Shown here piece after piece: positions 36,650 to 47,300 of a stretch of 64,000 nt of DNA. A program made the translations under genes and the position numbers. Source of the DNA: Cardiocondyla obscurior (taxonomy: Eukaryota; Arthropoda; Insecta; Hymenoptera; Formicidae); the NCBI RefSeq assembly GCF_019399895.1, contig NC_091864.1:1900001-1964000 (forward strand), in the 5' to 3' direction. Below the pieces are notes generated by a model. It saw only the letters and a program-made list of their open reading frames with translations. It searched no databases and had not been told where the DNA came from. The first letter of the stretch is position 1, and each line of letters opens with the position of its first letter.

Positions 36650-39242
36650 TTTTTATGCCTGCAAACGTACAAAGAGATATACACATGTGTCGTTACGTAG
36701 CTTAAAAATCATTCGACTTTTATTCATCGTCTCGCCTCGGTCATATCAATTATTCGCTATGCCTACCTAAAGGAATAATTAAATTTACGTTACAAGTATC
36801 CCGTCGTTCGACTATTAGCCAAAACGCATATTTCGTATAAATTGATATATGCGCACTAAACGTTCGACCCGAGTAACCTTACACCTTCAAAAGTGCATGT
36901 CACGCATACGACACAGACGCGAAGAGTCCCTTGCGTTTCGTGCCCATTTGCGCGTCGCGTCGCAACATATGTTACATTTTACGCGGTCAACGTAATTGCA
37001 TTACAGCCTGGCGAAATAAAACCGAGAGGAGTGCGCGTCGTGCTGCTTCGCGCGGCGCTCTCGAGCTGGCGCTTATCGAGCTCGCGAAAAACTACCTAGT
37101 CAGCGTGGTCGCGTACGGCATCCGAAATTGCGCTTGCGAATCTCGACGGAAAGGAGACGCGAGGGGGAGACGCGAGGAATCTCGGCGTATCCTGTCCAGG
37201 GTCGGCGCTCACCCAGTAGCAGCGGCAGCGAATTCGACCTCGCGTCGCACACAGATGACTCCTTAAACGCTTCCAGGGCAGTGAAAGGGGGGCAAGGGAG
37301 GGAAGGGAGGGACGAAGCACGCTGGGCGCGTGAACGTGCACTTTGCTCGCGGCTGAAAGAGCCGTGAGGTTCACGCGGTCTCGAGGTGGGCACGCGCGCG
37401 CGCGCGCGCGCGCCGGACAGGAAGCGGCCGGCCGGAGCGGACCGGAACGCCGCATGGCGCCGGCCGGAGTCGATCGAAACGATGGCGGTACGCGGGGAAC
37501 GAAGAATAAGATGGCACCTTTCCCGCCGCGCGCTTGGCCCGCGCGTCCGGTCAGCGACGCGCGCGAATCACGTCGGCGACGCCGACCGGGCGCGCGCACG
37601 TGCTCCGCGTGCTCCGTCGAGGTACCTTCGTCCGCGCCTTCGACGCGGCGACAATGGCGGGCGCGAGCGCGTGCACGAGGTCCCGGCGGTGGCATCGCGG
37701 GCCATTGACGACGCGGTGCGACGCCAACGCTTGCGTCGCGACACGACGGATAGATGATCGCCCGAAAAATTTTTACCGTGTTCTCCCTTTCTCTCTCGCC
37801 CGTCCGACGGTGCACCTTCGGTTTCGCCGCGCGTACAACGTGGCTGGCTCTTGCCTCCGCTCGCGCGCGCTCTCTTCTTTCCTTCCGTGCTCACCCCCCT
37901 CCCGCCCCTACCACTTAATGCTCCGCCGGCGTAAGAGCGTATACGTGAATACATGCTTGCGTGCATAGGTGCGTGCGTGCGTGCAAACGGCATACGCACA
38001 CTTATGCACGCCGCGCGGCACGGCGCGCGAACATGGCATCCGCGAGCGACGCCGCGCGCGCGGCGCTTTTTTTTGCGCCAGGCACGGAGGAGAGATCGCC
38101 CGATGGCGATCGCGATGCCGCCCGCCGTCGTTATCGACGACGATCACGACGGCGGCGGCGACGGCGGTGGCGGTGGCGGTGGCGGCGAGGACGCTGCCGT
38201 CGCTACCGCCGCCGCGCGTTCCGGCGGAAGCCGTCGCGAGAACTCCGACCGCGGTATCGGGCAATAACCGCTTCCGGGCTTTCCGGCGTTAGAAAATACG
38301 CGTCTTGCGGGCGACGACGAATGACCACGTGCCCCGAAGTATCGCGGCCCCCACGACCCGCCGCGAACGGCGAGCCGCTTTCGCTTGGACGGCGGCGCGA
38401 CCGTGCGCCCGCGTGCCGTTACGCGGTGCCCGCCTCACGCGGCACGCGGCCGCCAATTTCGCCGACCGTTCGCTTACCTGCTCAGCTGAACACGCGGCGA
38501 ACGAAAAAACCTCTCCGACACCCGCGACGACGATAAACCCACGGATAAAGTGGTGTTTTCCGTGGGAAAACTCAGACCGCACTCGAGAGCGGACGGCTCG
38601 CGGTGATCATTGACTGAAAAGAACAAGACTGGCTCGCGATCGCCGCAAGAGCCACTGACCATGGATCACGCGAATCTAGATCGCGCGCTTGTGCGAAACT
38701 CGCATTGCATTGGCTGAAATCGCGGAGTTTGGCCACGGCCAATGGCACTCGAGGCTACTACGCCCTCCGTCTACTTCCGGTAACGTTTAATTTATTTTTC
38801 ACCTTCCTTTAATCTCTGAAAATTAAAAAACAGATAATGTATTAATTACACTGGCATTAAAATTAATTATTGAAATTATTTTGATACTAAGAAAAAAGAG
38901 AATTAAAGAAATAATAAAACGGAATACAGCGCCGGTGAAAAAGAACATGGCGGTCGTTTCCGCGTGTGGCTTTACAGCCGCCTTATAATTGCATTAACCG
39001 CGCTTCAGCTATGCTTTCCGAACGCGACAAAGTGCATCGACATGCGCGCGACTGACCGGCGCCATCGATGAACGCCACGTATTTGTTGCTAACCGTGTCG
39101 CCGCGTACCGGCAAGTGCACAATACACATCGGTGCGTTTTTATCACGGTACTTCGTCCCAGCAGGGACCAGCGGGGACCGAGGTTTCGTTACCCTTTCAC
39201 ACCGCCGCTAATTGTCTCATCGGTTTCAGAGCCCCGTTGACG
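36650..39242. promoter_or_regulatory. CpG island region between divergent CNBP and ribophorin I genes
   Basis: 2.6 kb separate the two divergent start codons. From about 37000 to 38700 the DNA is extremely CpG-rich, with a (CG)n run near 37393-37412 and GGCGGT repeats near 38150-38190. Several ATGGC/GCCAT sequences (for example at 37453, 37480, 37509, 37652 and 38945) resemble YY1/Pho-type cores. A TTTCAG|AGCC acceptor-like site at about 39229 suggests a 5' UTR intron for ribophorin I. The many long open frames on both strands overlap one another and reflect GC content, so none is called. Confidence 0.5.
37393..37412. repeat. (CG)n dinucleotide run
   Basis: An uninterrupted alternating CG tract of about 20 bp in the CpG island between CNBP and ribophorin I. 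Alternating purine-pyrimidine runs of this kind can adopt Z-DNA; whether this one does is not shown. Confidence 0.85.
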
Positions 39243-41057
39243 ATGCCTCGCGTTCACGTGGCCGCGCTGATTTGCGCCCTCGCGCTCTACCTGGGTAGCT
39301 ACGTCGCGGCCGACGTCGTGGACACGGACCTAGTTGTTCGGAGCGTCGAGCGACACATTGACTTACAGTCCCAGTTGACTAAAGTCACCACGCGGATAGT
39401 GATCGACAACAGCGGCAAGGATCGTGCCGTTCAGAACTTTCTCTTCTGCCTGGATGACGCCCAAACCAAGTCGGTCAGTTACGTAGCGGCGCGCGTGGAG
39501 CCTGGCAAGCAGGAGCTCAAGGTGAGAAAGGCTCAGGTGCCTAAGTATCCCAACCGGGTCTTTTATTCCGTTGATCTCGGCAACCATCTGCCACCTCGTC
39601 GTACTCTTACCATCGAGCTGGAGACGATATTCACGCACGAGCTGATACCTCATCCCAAGCAGATCACTCAGCAAGAGAAGCAGTTAGTTAAGTATACAGG
39701 GAACGTATATGCCTGCCTACCTTACACCGTTATCAAGCAGACCACATACGTGGCACTGCCTACTCGCAACCTCGAAAGCTACACCAAGATCAAGCCAGTG
39801 TCCCAGACTGGCTCGATGTTGGCTTACGGACCATACGAGACTCAGCCACCGTTTGCCTACGAGGAGATGACAGTACACTTTGAAAATAACAACAAGTTTC
39901 TTACAGTGACGAGAGTTGAAAGAATTATTGAGATCTCGCATTGGGGTAACATAGCTGTAGAGGAACATATCGATCTTTTGCATACTGGAGCATTGCTGAA
40001 AGGACCTTTCTCGCGTTACGAATACGCCCGCGAATCCAAGTCAGGCCAAGCCAGCATTCAGAGCTTCGATACCATCTTGCCAGCGGCTGCCTCCGACATT
40101 TATTATCGAGACGAGATCGGTAACATTTCTACATCGCACACTCGTATTAAGAAGGACTCGGTAGAGCTGAATTTGAGGCCGAGATTCCCACTTTTCGGCG
40201 GTTGGAAAACTCGTTACACGATTGGATACAATGTACCGAGTTACGAATATCTCTTTCATTCTAGCGACGAATTCGCTTTGGAAATGAGAGTGCTGGATCA
40301 TATCTTCGACGACATGGTTGTAGACGAAATGCTTCTGAAAATTATCTTACCGGAGGGCTCGCGGAACATCAATCCAGAATGGCCCTATCCCGTGACCTCC
40401 TTGCCAGTTGCTTGGCACTATACATATCTGGACATCACCGGGCGTCCAGTGATATCCATGACTAAAAACAATTTGGTGGAGAATCACATACAGAACTTCA
40501 GACTGAAATACACGTTCCCGCGACTCCTGATGCTGCAGGAACCGTTAATGATCATGGTGGCGTTATGGCTAATGTTCCTGGCGGTCATAGTATACGTAAG
40601 ATGCGACTTTTCTATCGACAAGGATGAGGCTTCGGAAAGCAAGCTGAGGATCGCCGGTCAGTGTGAAAAAATACTTGCTGCTCAGGATCGCAGAATCGCC
40701 ACATACTATAGTCTAGAGGAGCAGCTGGCGCATTTAAAAGTGTCTAAAGACACAAATGGATTTTTGTCCGCGATAAAAGGTATCAATCAAGATTACAAAG
40801 CGGCGAACAACGCGCTCAACGAAATCGCGCAAAAGATAAAGACCGAGTCTAGCGACGTGTACGATCGCATTCAGGAACTACAGAAGTGCGATCGTTATCT
40901 GAAGGAAATCTACGGCCAGCTGCAAAGCTTGTACTTGGAAAAGCTGATTCCGGGCAAGATCAGTCGTCAGCAATTTATCGACATGGAAACGACGATCTCC
41001 AGGAAAAAAGAAGATTGCATCGAGAAGATTAACACGATCATCAAATCGCTCCGGTAA
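39243..41057 (+). CDS. RPN1: Ribophorin I (oligosaccharyltransferase subunit 1), intronless coding region
   Basis: Ribophorin I is a subunit of the ER oligosaccharyltransferase that N-glycosylates nascent proteins. One uninterrupted frame of 604 residues matches the family length. The chosen start MPRVHVAAL gives a signal peptide of about 23 residues (hydrophobic ICALALYLGSYVAA). An in-frame ATG at 39132 would add 37 non-signal residues and is probably untranslated. The luminal domain has family motifs such as FLFCLDD, HWGNIAVEEHIDL, PRFPLFGGWKT and LPEGS. One membrane segment lies at about 436-457 (IMVALWLMFLAVIVYV). A cytosolic, partly coiled-coil tail ends TIIKSLR. The frame is intact, with no stops or frameshifts. 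A poly(A) signal lies near 41262 and a pure A run near 41336-41352. The lack of introns stands out among these multi-exon neighbours. Confidence 0.95.
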   Translation: MPRVHVAALICALALYLGSYVAADVVDTDLVVRSVERHIDLQSQLTKVTTRIVIDNSGKDRAVQNFLFCLDDAQTKSVSYVAARVEPGKQELKVRKAQVPKYPNRVFYSVDLGNHLPPRRTLTIELETIFTHELIPHPKQITQQEKQLVKYTGNVYACLPYTVIKQTTYVALPTRNLESYTKIKPVSQTGSMLAYGPYETQPPFAYEEMTVHFENNNKFLTVTRVERIIEISHWGNIAVEEHIDLLHTGALLKGPFSRYEYARESKSGQASIQSFDTILPAAASDIYYRDEIGNISTSHTRIKKDSVELNLRPRFPLFGGWKTRYTIGYNVPSYEYLFHSSDEFALEMRVLDHIFDDMVVDEMLLKIILPEGSRNINPEWPYPVTSLPVAWHYTYLDITGRPVISMTKNNLVENHIQNFRLKYTFPRLLMLQEPLMIMVALWLMFLAVIVYVRCDFSIDKDEASESKLRIAGQCEKILAAQDRRIATYYSLEEQLAHLKVSKDTNGFLSAIKGINQDYKAANNALNEIAQKIKTESSDVYDRIQELQKCDRYLKEIYGQLQSLYLEKLIPGKISRQQFIDMETTISRKKEDCIEKINTIIKSLR

Positions 41058-41954
41058 TGCGTGTACTGCAAACAAACCCTAGGACCTCAAGAGCAACGAC
41101 GGTGTTGCATTTGCAATACAGTAATACGCTAAACCTCGCATCTGTTAATATTCCATTCGCGAGTAACTGCCGAGAGAGGATTCCATACATTCACAGAGCG
41201 TATCGAGTCACTTCGGAAACACTTATCTACATAGATTAAGATTTATATAAATTAAGATTTGTAATAAATATAGAAGACTAAGCAAACGAAAGATTTTCGT
41301 TGTATCTGTTATCTTCAAAAAAAATGTTGTAACAATAAAAAAAAAAAAAAAAATTATAAAAGATATGCAATTATCACTTATGATATTCCTTATACATATT
41401 CCTTATATATATGTAAATAAATAATAATAATAATATATGTAAATGTGCGTGGAGTAGAACTTGCAAACCTGAAAAATTCTTTTCGACTGTACTTGTTCGA
41501 TTAACGTATATTTATTACCGAGAGAAAAAAAAAGGGATTAATGTAATTACACGCAAATTATAGTAGATATACATTAATTAATTATATAATTATATTGTCG
41601 AGAAGAGAACCATACGAATAGAGACGGACTGTTTTACGTAGCAAGATCTGGACCTAAGGTCTTTCCTGACTGCTCCAAATTTTATTTGTTTTTTTTTTTC
41701 TGACATACATTAAGAGGATCAGAACTAGCGATTGCTATATAAGCGGATCGATGGCATGCGGTAACGAGGATAGCGTCGGGACGATCACTACTGCGCATGG
41801 AAGAGCAACGTCACTAATGTCAGTCAGACCTCCGTCTGCCCTCATCCATGTGTCTATCTGGCCGAGCCGGTCGAAACGACGGACACCTGCTAACCTCTTC
41901 CGTCTGTTCGAGATCGTGCACCCGCACGAACGACTCTCTACTTAGGAACGTCTC
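41058..41954. other. Intergenic region between ribophorin I and TATDN1
   Basis: About 0.9 kb. The left part is AT-rich 3' UTR of ribophorin I with AATAAA at about 41262 and an A run at 41336-41352. The right part, from about 41750, becomes GC-richer and should contain the TATDN1 promoter and 5' UTR. No other gene is seen. Confidence 0.6.
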
Positions 41955-43386
41955 ATGATCGCAGCCAGAATGTCCAATTTACGGAAATTCATAGGTAAAA
42001 GATCTCGCGTCCGCTCCACGACATCTCACGCGTGTTTTTGCTTCGCGAAGTAAGGTTATAAATATGCGACACCGTCGTCTTTGTATCTGAATAAAATTCT
42101 ATCCCGACGATCGCGGTTGAATTTTCTCACCCTCGTCTTTTCTAGGGAACGCTGGGTTTATTTTCGTTGTGAATGGAATTTGGTAAATTTTTTTCAGATA
42201 TCGGAGCCAATTTAACGGATTCTATGTATCAAGGGATCTATCACGGGTCACAGAAGCATCAACCGGATTTAGACAAGGTTTTAGAGCGAAGCTGGAAAAA
42301 TAATCTTTCGAAGATTATTATCACGGCTGGCAGCGTGGAAGACAGCAAGAAAGCTCTTGAAATAGCAAGAACCGATGGTACTTTTTTATGTGATAGATTA
42401 CATATATTTTTATTTTTTTTTTTGAAAGTAATTTTTTAGCAAACTTGAATTTTAATCGAGTTAATTTAAAATGAGACATTTGAAATGAGTGATTGACTGT
42501 CATTAATCAACAAATTGCAGATAGACTGTATTCAACGGTTGGTTGTCATCCAACTCGTTGCAATGAATTCGAAGAGTGTGGCAATCCAGAGGAATATCTT
42601 CAATCATTGTCAGATCTGGCGTTAAACAACAAGGACAAAGTTGTCGCTATTGGCGAGATGGGCCTGGATTACGACAGGTTGAATTTCTGCCCTAAAGAGA
42701 CTCAAAAGAAGTATTTCGAGCTACAATTATCGTTGTGTTCTACACTAAAGCTACCAATGTTCCTACACTGCCGCAACGCCAGCGACGACTTTGTACGAAT
42801 TCTGAGAAAGCACAAAAATGAATTGACGCCGGGCGTTGTGCATTCTTTTGACGGCAATCCAGAGGACGCCAATTCTATACTGCAATTAGGTTTATATATT
42901 GGCGTCAACGGATGGTAGGATTATTGCAGCATAAAAGCTAAAAAAAAAAAAAAAGAACAACGTAATAATTTAATTTTGTTTCAGCTCGTTAAAAACGGAG
43001 GAAAATCTTTTTGCGATTACTACCATTCCATCGGACAGGCTCATGATAGAAACTGATTGCCCTTGGTGCGAGATTAGGCCGACGCACGCATCCGCGAACG
43101 ACGTTATCACGCACTTTTCATCTGTAAAAAAAGAAAAGTGGCAAGCAGATCAGATGGTCAAAGGACGGAACGAACCTTGCACGATAGTGTAAGTACATTA
43201 TTTTTTCCTACAACGAGAATTACTTATAAAATAATTTCGTACCTGTGTTGTATACACGATGCTATTTGATTTACTTGCAGTCAAATATTGGAAGTATTAG
43301 CGCGAATCAGAGATGAGGAAGAGGAGTATCTGTGCAATCAAATTTATAAGAATACAATGAAGCTCTTCTTCCCGTACGAATTATAG
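41955..43386 (+). CDS. TATDN1: TatD-family deoxyribonuclease, TATDN1 type
   Basis: TatD proteins are metal-dependent TIM-barrel nucleases; TATDN1 is the eukaryotic 3'-5' exonuclease form. Exons: 41955-41994, 42198-42377, 42521-42914, 42985-43188 and 43281-43386, giving 307 residues. Conserved features are DIGANLTD at the N-terminus, STVGCHPTRC, the metal-ligand Glu in GEMGLDYD (119), His in FLHCRN (156), His in VVHSFDG (181) and Asp in IETDCPWC (229). All are intact. The family-specific RNEPC block near the C-terminus is also present. Two in-frame ATGs lie in exon 1 (residues 1 and 6); either could start. The ATG at 42173 lies in intron 1 and is not used. It converges with TMEM214. Confidence 0.94.
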
Positions 43387-44321
43387 TGCACGAATTGACT
43401 CGACACTGTGAAGATTAACGGACTTTGAGTGCGTTGATCCAATATGCACTCGCGGAAGTAATCAGGGATAAAAGCTGTGAACATGTGCAAAATGAAATGA
43501 AAAAGAATAAAATAATGCACGCTGGCGAAATTCTATTGGAAGGAGTAAATGAAGACACTCATTTTTACATACGTGGCTTTATGGAAGTGGCTAATGTCAC
43601 AGTCCACAGATCTCTCTTCCCATGTAAAACTTTAATATATTCTTGTTAAAATTATATTAGCATATCTCATATTCATCGCTATTATTATCATCTCATTATT
43701 ATTATATTATTATATTGCGATATTTATTAATACTATTCTGCTATTCTTAAAAATATCTCTGCTTTCGTCGCTGTTATTACCATGACCCATCTTTCTTAAG
43801 TAATTTTTCCTGAAATCTCTTTATTATCTGTAGCAAGTACTTGTTTACTACATCTACAAGAACAATTACGAAAAAATATTTATTGGATCATCCAATATGT
43901 AATTGAATGTATATTCAATCAAAATTCTCAAAATTATAAATGAAAATACAAAATGTTGAATATCGCATTTGCGACGACTTGCATACAATGAATAATCTCG
44001 TAAATGGATATACACATATACATTATCTAATAATAATAATTTCGAAAAAAAAATGTGACAAAAAAATATTTATCTTAAAAATCTTCGCATTTGTTTCACT
44101 TTATTAGAAGACCACGAAATTTTCTTCGTCAGAGCCAACCAAAACAAGATATAGATTTTCTCTTCGAGATATCACAGGTAAAATGGCTGACGCATTCGTG
44201 ATCTTCAAAAAATATATGTAACGCTTCCGTGACATAAATAACAAATGCCGAGTCGTGTATTGAGATGGAGGTTTTGTCATCGATGCAATAATTATTTATA
44301 CAGCAAACCATTGGATTTTAT
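43387..44321. other. Convergent 3' region between TATDN1 and TMEM214
   Basis: AT-rich DNA holding the two 3' UTRs. A 74-codon plus-strand frame at 43425-43649 sits just after the TATDN1 stop and has no recognised domain, so I treat it as UTR. A minus-strand AATAAA (44322-44317) overlaps the last base of the TMEM214 stop codon. It is probably too close to be the main signal. Confidence 0.55.
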
Positions 44322-47300
44322 TCATGGCACTTTGGAGAGAGTCTGCACTTTCTCATACACCCAGTCATACGTTTGCACGGCGTACGACTGTGTCGTATCG
44401 AATGCCCATATGGCGTAGCTACGAAGACTATCTGGGCTGAGCTTGCCTCTGAAAGGGAAAGGAAAAGAAGAGAAGGTCACGGTCAAATGTTCAATTACTT
44501 AATCTCCATATTATGTATAAGTATACTTACACGAAGACATTCGTCTGCAGCCACTGTATCGACGCGTTGGAATGTTCAACAACTTTCTCTCCAATCAGAA
44601 CGATAGAAACTTTCACAAATTCTAATCCTTGAAGACTCCGAGATTTAATTTGCTCCAAAATCCCTGGAACGTAATGCTCGATCTGTATGAAAGAAAAACG
44701 TTGTAAAATGTACGTTATAGGAAAGATCGTACCGTAAAAATTTATATTTTCACCGTTACTTACTGTATCCAAAATAATGGGTACATTCTTTTCGACGTAT
44801 GCCGCAACATTATTATACATCTTAATTGAAATATTTCTTGCTACGAGATAAAAATCGCCAGCTAATTTAACGTATGGTGTACAAAAGTCTACAACGGCTT
44901 TGTAATATTCCGGTGAGCTATCCTTAATTGCTTTATGTCCTGCAGACCAATATAACTTTATAGTAGTCCACGCCTTTTCTACATGTTTCAATATTCCGCT
45001 AGTTTTCAAGAATTTTCCAACTTGGGATGCTATAAATACAACATAAAATGCCAATGTATAATAAGGCAAAATAAAATCAATTTCACCAATTTAATTAGAA
45101 AGCGATTAGAGGCAGTGTGATATTGATGAGTGTTTGTGACAGTAATGGAAATGTTAGTGAACCATTACCATGGGATGACATATAGATTCCCCCTGAATGA
45201 CAATCTTATGCCATGGTTAAATATTTGAAAAATGCAAAAATGAGAAGAATTTAATGAAACATAAAATGATCTGGATGACATGCATGACATGAGAAGCAGA
45301 ACAATGAAGTATTGTTTGCTAAAGTCTCTTACCTTCGAAGGAGCCGTGTTTTTGTGTGTCGAATGCTACAATAGCACCGATCAGAAGTAACAGAAAGAGA
45401 CTAGCAAATCTCCACGGAAAGCCACGGCTGGAGGACGTCATTTTTTTCAGTAGTGCCTGAAAGAACAAACCGTGTTAGGATATCATTTCTCACCAACGTC
45501 TCTGTTCAACTCTACCCGAGCTTCGGAAAACGAAGTCATGGAAATCACGCGTGTGAAACTAAACTACTGGGAGGGATTCCTCTGCGACGCCGGTGAGTTC
45601 TAATTGCTTGTCAGCGTCAAACAAACGTGTCAACAACGACTCGATCACGATTTCGGTACATGTTTGCACAACGCCAGGCGAGAGGAAGAGACCGCGTATC
45701 TCGCGCACCTTATCAAGGATAATCACTACTGGAGATCGAACGCGCGGAACAGCCAGCGGCGCGTATCCACAATTCTCGTCGTCGTTGCGCGAGTGCAAAT
45801 CGCCTTGTCATTGTTAAGAGGCGCGGAGGAAAATTTTCCGCGGGCGGGATCTAGCGCGAGCGAGATCTCCCGCGAGAGGATCGGGGAGCCTCTCGTTAAT
45901 CGGCAAATCGCGTCGTTGCGTGCAAGCGCGCGGAGTCTCTTACCTGCGGAAAAATCAGGGGAACGCGTTTTTCTCGCACGCCAAGCTTCGCCGCGCGCTT
46001 CGTGCTGCGAGAAGAGCAAGGAGGCGGCGATTCAGAGGAAAAAAAAGGAAAAACGGTTCAGAGTCGCGTGCGGTGCCGTGCCGTGCGAGCGGTGCCAATG
46101 TCGTCACTGACCGTCGCGCGTCGATGGGCGGGGAGGAGGGGACCCGGGACGATCAATAATCACGTACGCTCGCGTAAACGACGGCTACCTTAACCTGCGA
46201 CGTCTCGCCGCTGCTGCGTGGCGTCGCTCGATCGTGACCGCCGCCGAAAAAAACGAAACACTAACCGGCGCCTCTCGGCACTTAAAAATCCGTTAGGAAG
46301 AATCCCCGATTTCGAGGGAACGACCTCTCCTCGAAACTGTTTCCGTGGTTCCACCTCTATCGCTCCCCACCTCTCTCGTTTTTTTTTTTTTTTATTTCTC
46401 TTTCTCCTCTCGTTTTGTTAAAGATCTGGGTCTCGGACGAGGCCAGGCGCACAGAGATTACAATTTTTCGCGGAAAGGAAAGCGGATCAGTGTTCAAATG
46501 TAGTCGCAGGAAAGACGTCGCGTTATCGTTTCACTGAACGGAGCCGATAGGGTTTGTTTACCGCTTCTTTTTCCATTATATTTTTCAAGGTCCAAGGTCG
46601 ACTTTGTCGAAGCCGCACGTTTTCACTGAGGTGCCGAACCGAGCGATTAGCATAGAGAGGTAGCCTCGTTGGGACGCGACGAAAGGAGACGCACAGGCGC
46701 AGGCTAGAAAATTCGAATTACAATAGGGTCCGTGTGGCGTTCTCAGCTACGTGGACCGCTGGTTGTATGTACGTACATGTGACCAAGGAAGGTTCTGGGG
46801 GATGAACGCGAGCGCTGCGTAGAATGCGTAGAATTCCACACACGGATAGGAAGCACGGAGACTGCGACGCGCGCAAATGCCAGCTTAATCTACTGGTCTA
46901 CTGGCGTTGTTACACGAGGCGAACCGATCAACTTTGTCAAGCCTCTTATCGATAATTGCACGCACACTTTGATAACGAATACTGATTCAGAGCAACAAAG
47001 CAATGCTGCTCGGTTGAACTTTTCAATACCGTTCAGCATCACGTATAAAGAAAAAAAAAAATTGTTTACACGTCTTTTTACAGATTTTTGAGAAAACTAC
47101 AATATTCTGTTTGAGAATGTATGTGCGGATGCATATAAAAGTTTGACATTTAATTTAGAAGTATTAATTTTAAGAATATTTAATGAAATACATTTATATA
47201 TTTTTATATATTTATATAATGCATCTGAATTCTACTACAAACAGAATAAATTGTAAGATAAATGAGTCCCGGTGGACGTGTGCCAGTAAAAGATTGACTT

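Noticed and set aside
37096..38613. Long frames (up to 239 codons) on both strands between CNBP and ribophorin I
   Set aside because: These are compositional artefacts of an extreme CpG island. The sequences are Arg/Ala-rich and mutually overlapping, with no family resemblance.
42173..42197. ATG at 42173 as an alternative TATDN1 start
   Set aside because: It lies in intron 1 just before the TTTTTTTCAG acceptor. Splicing from 41994 gives the conserved N-terminus in phase.
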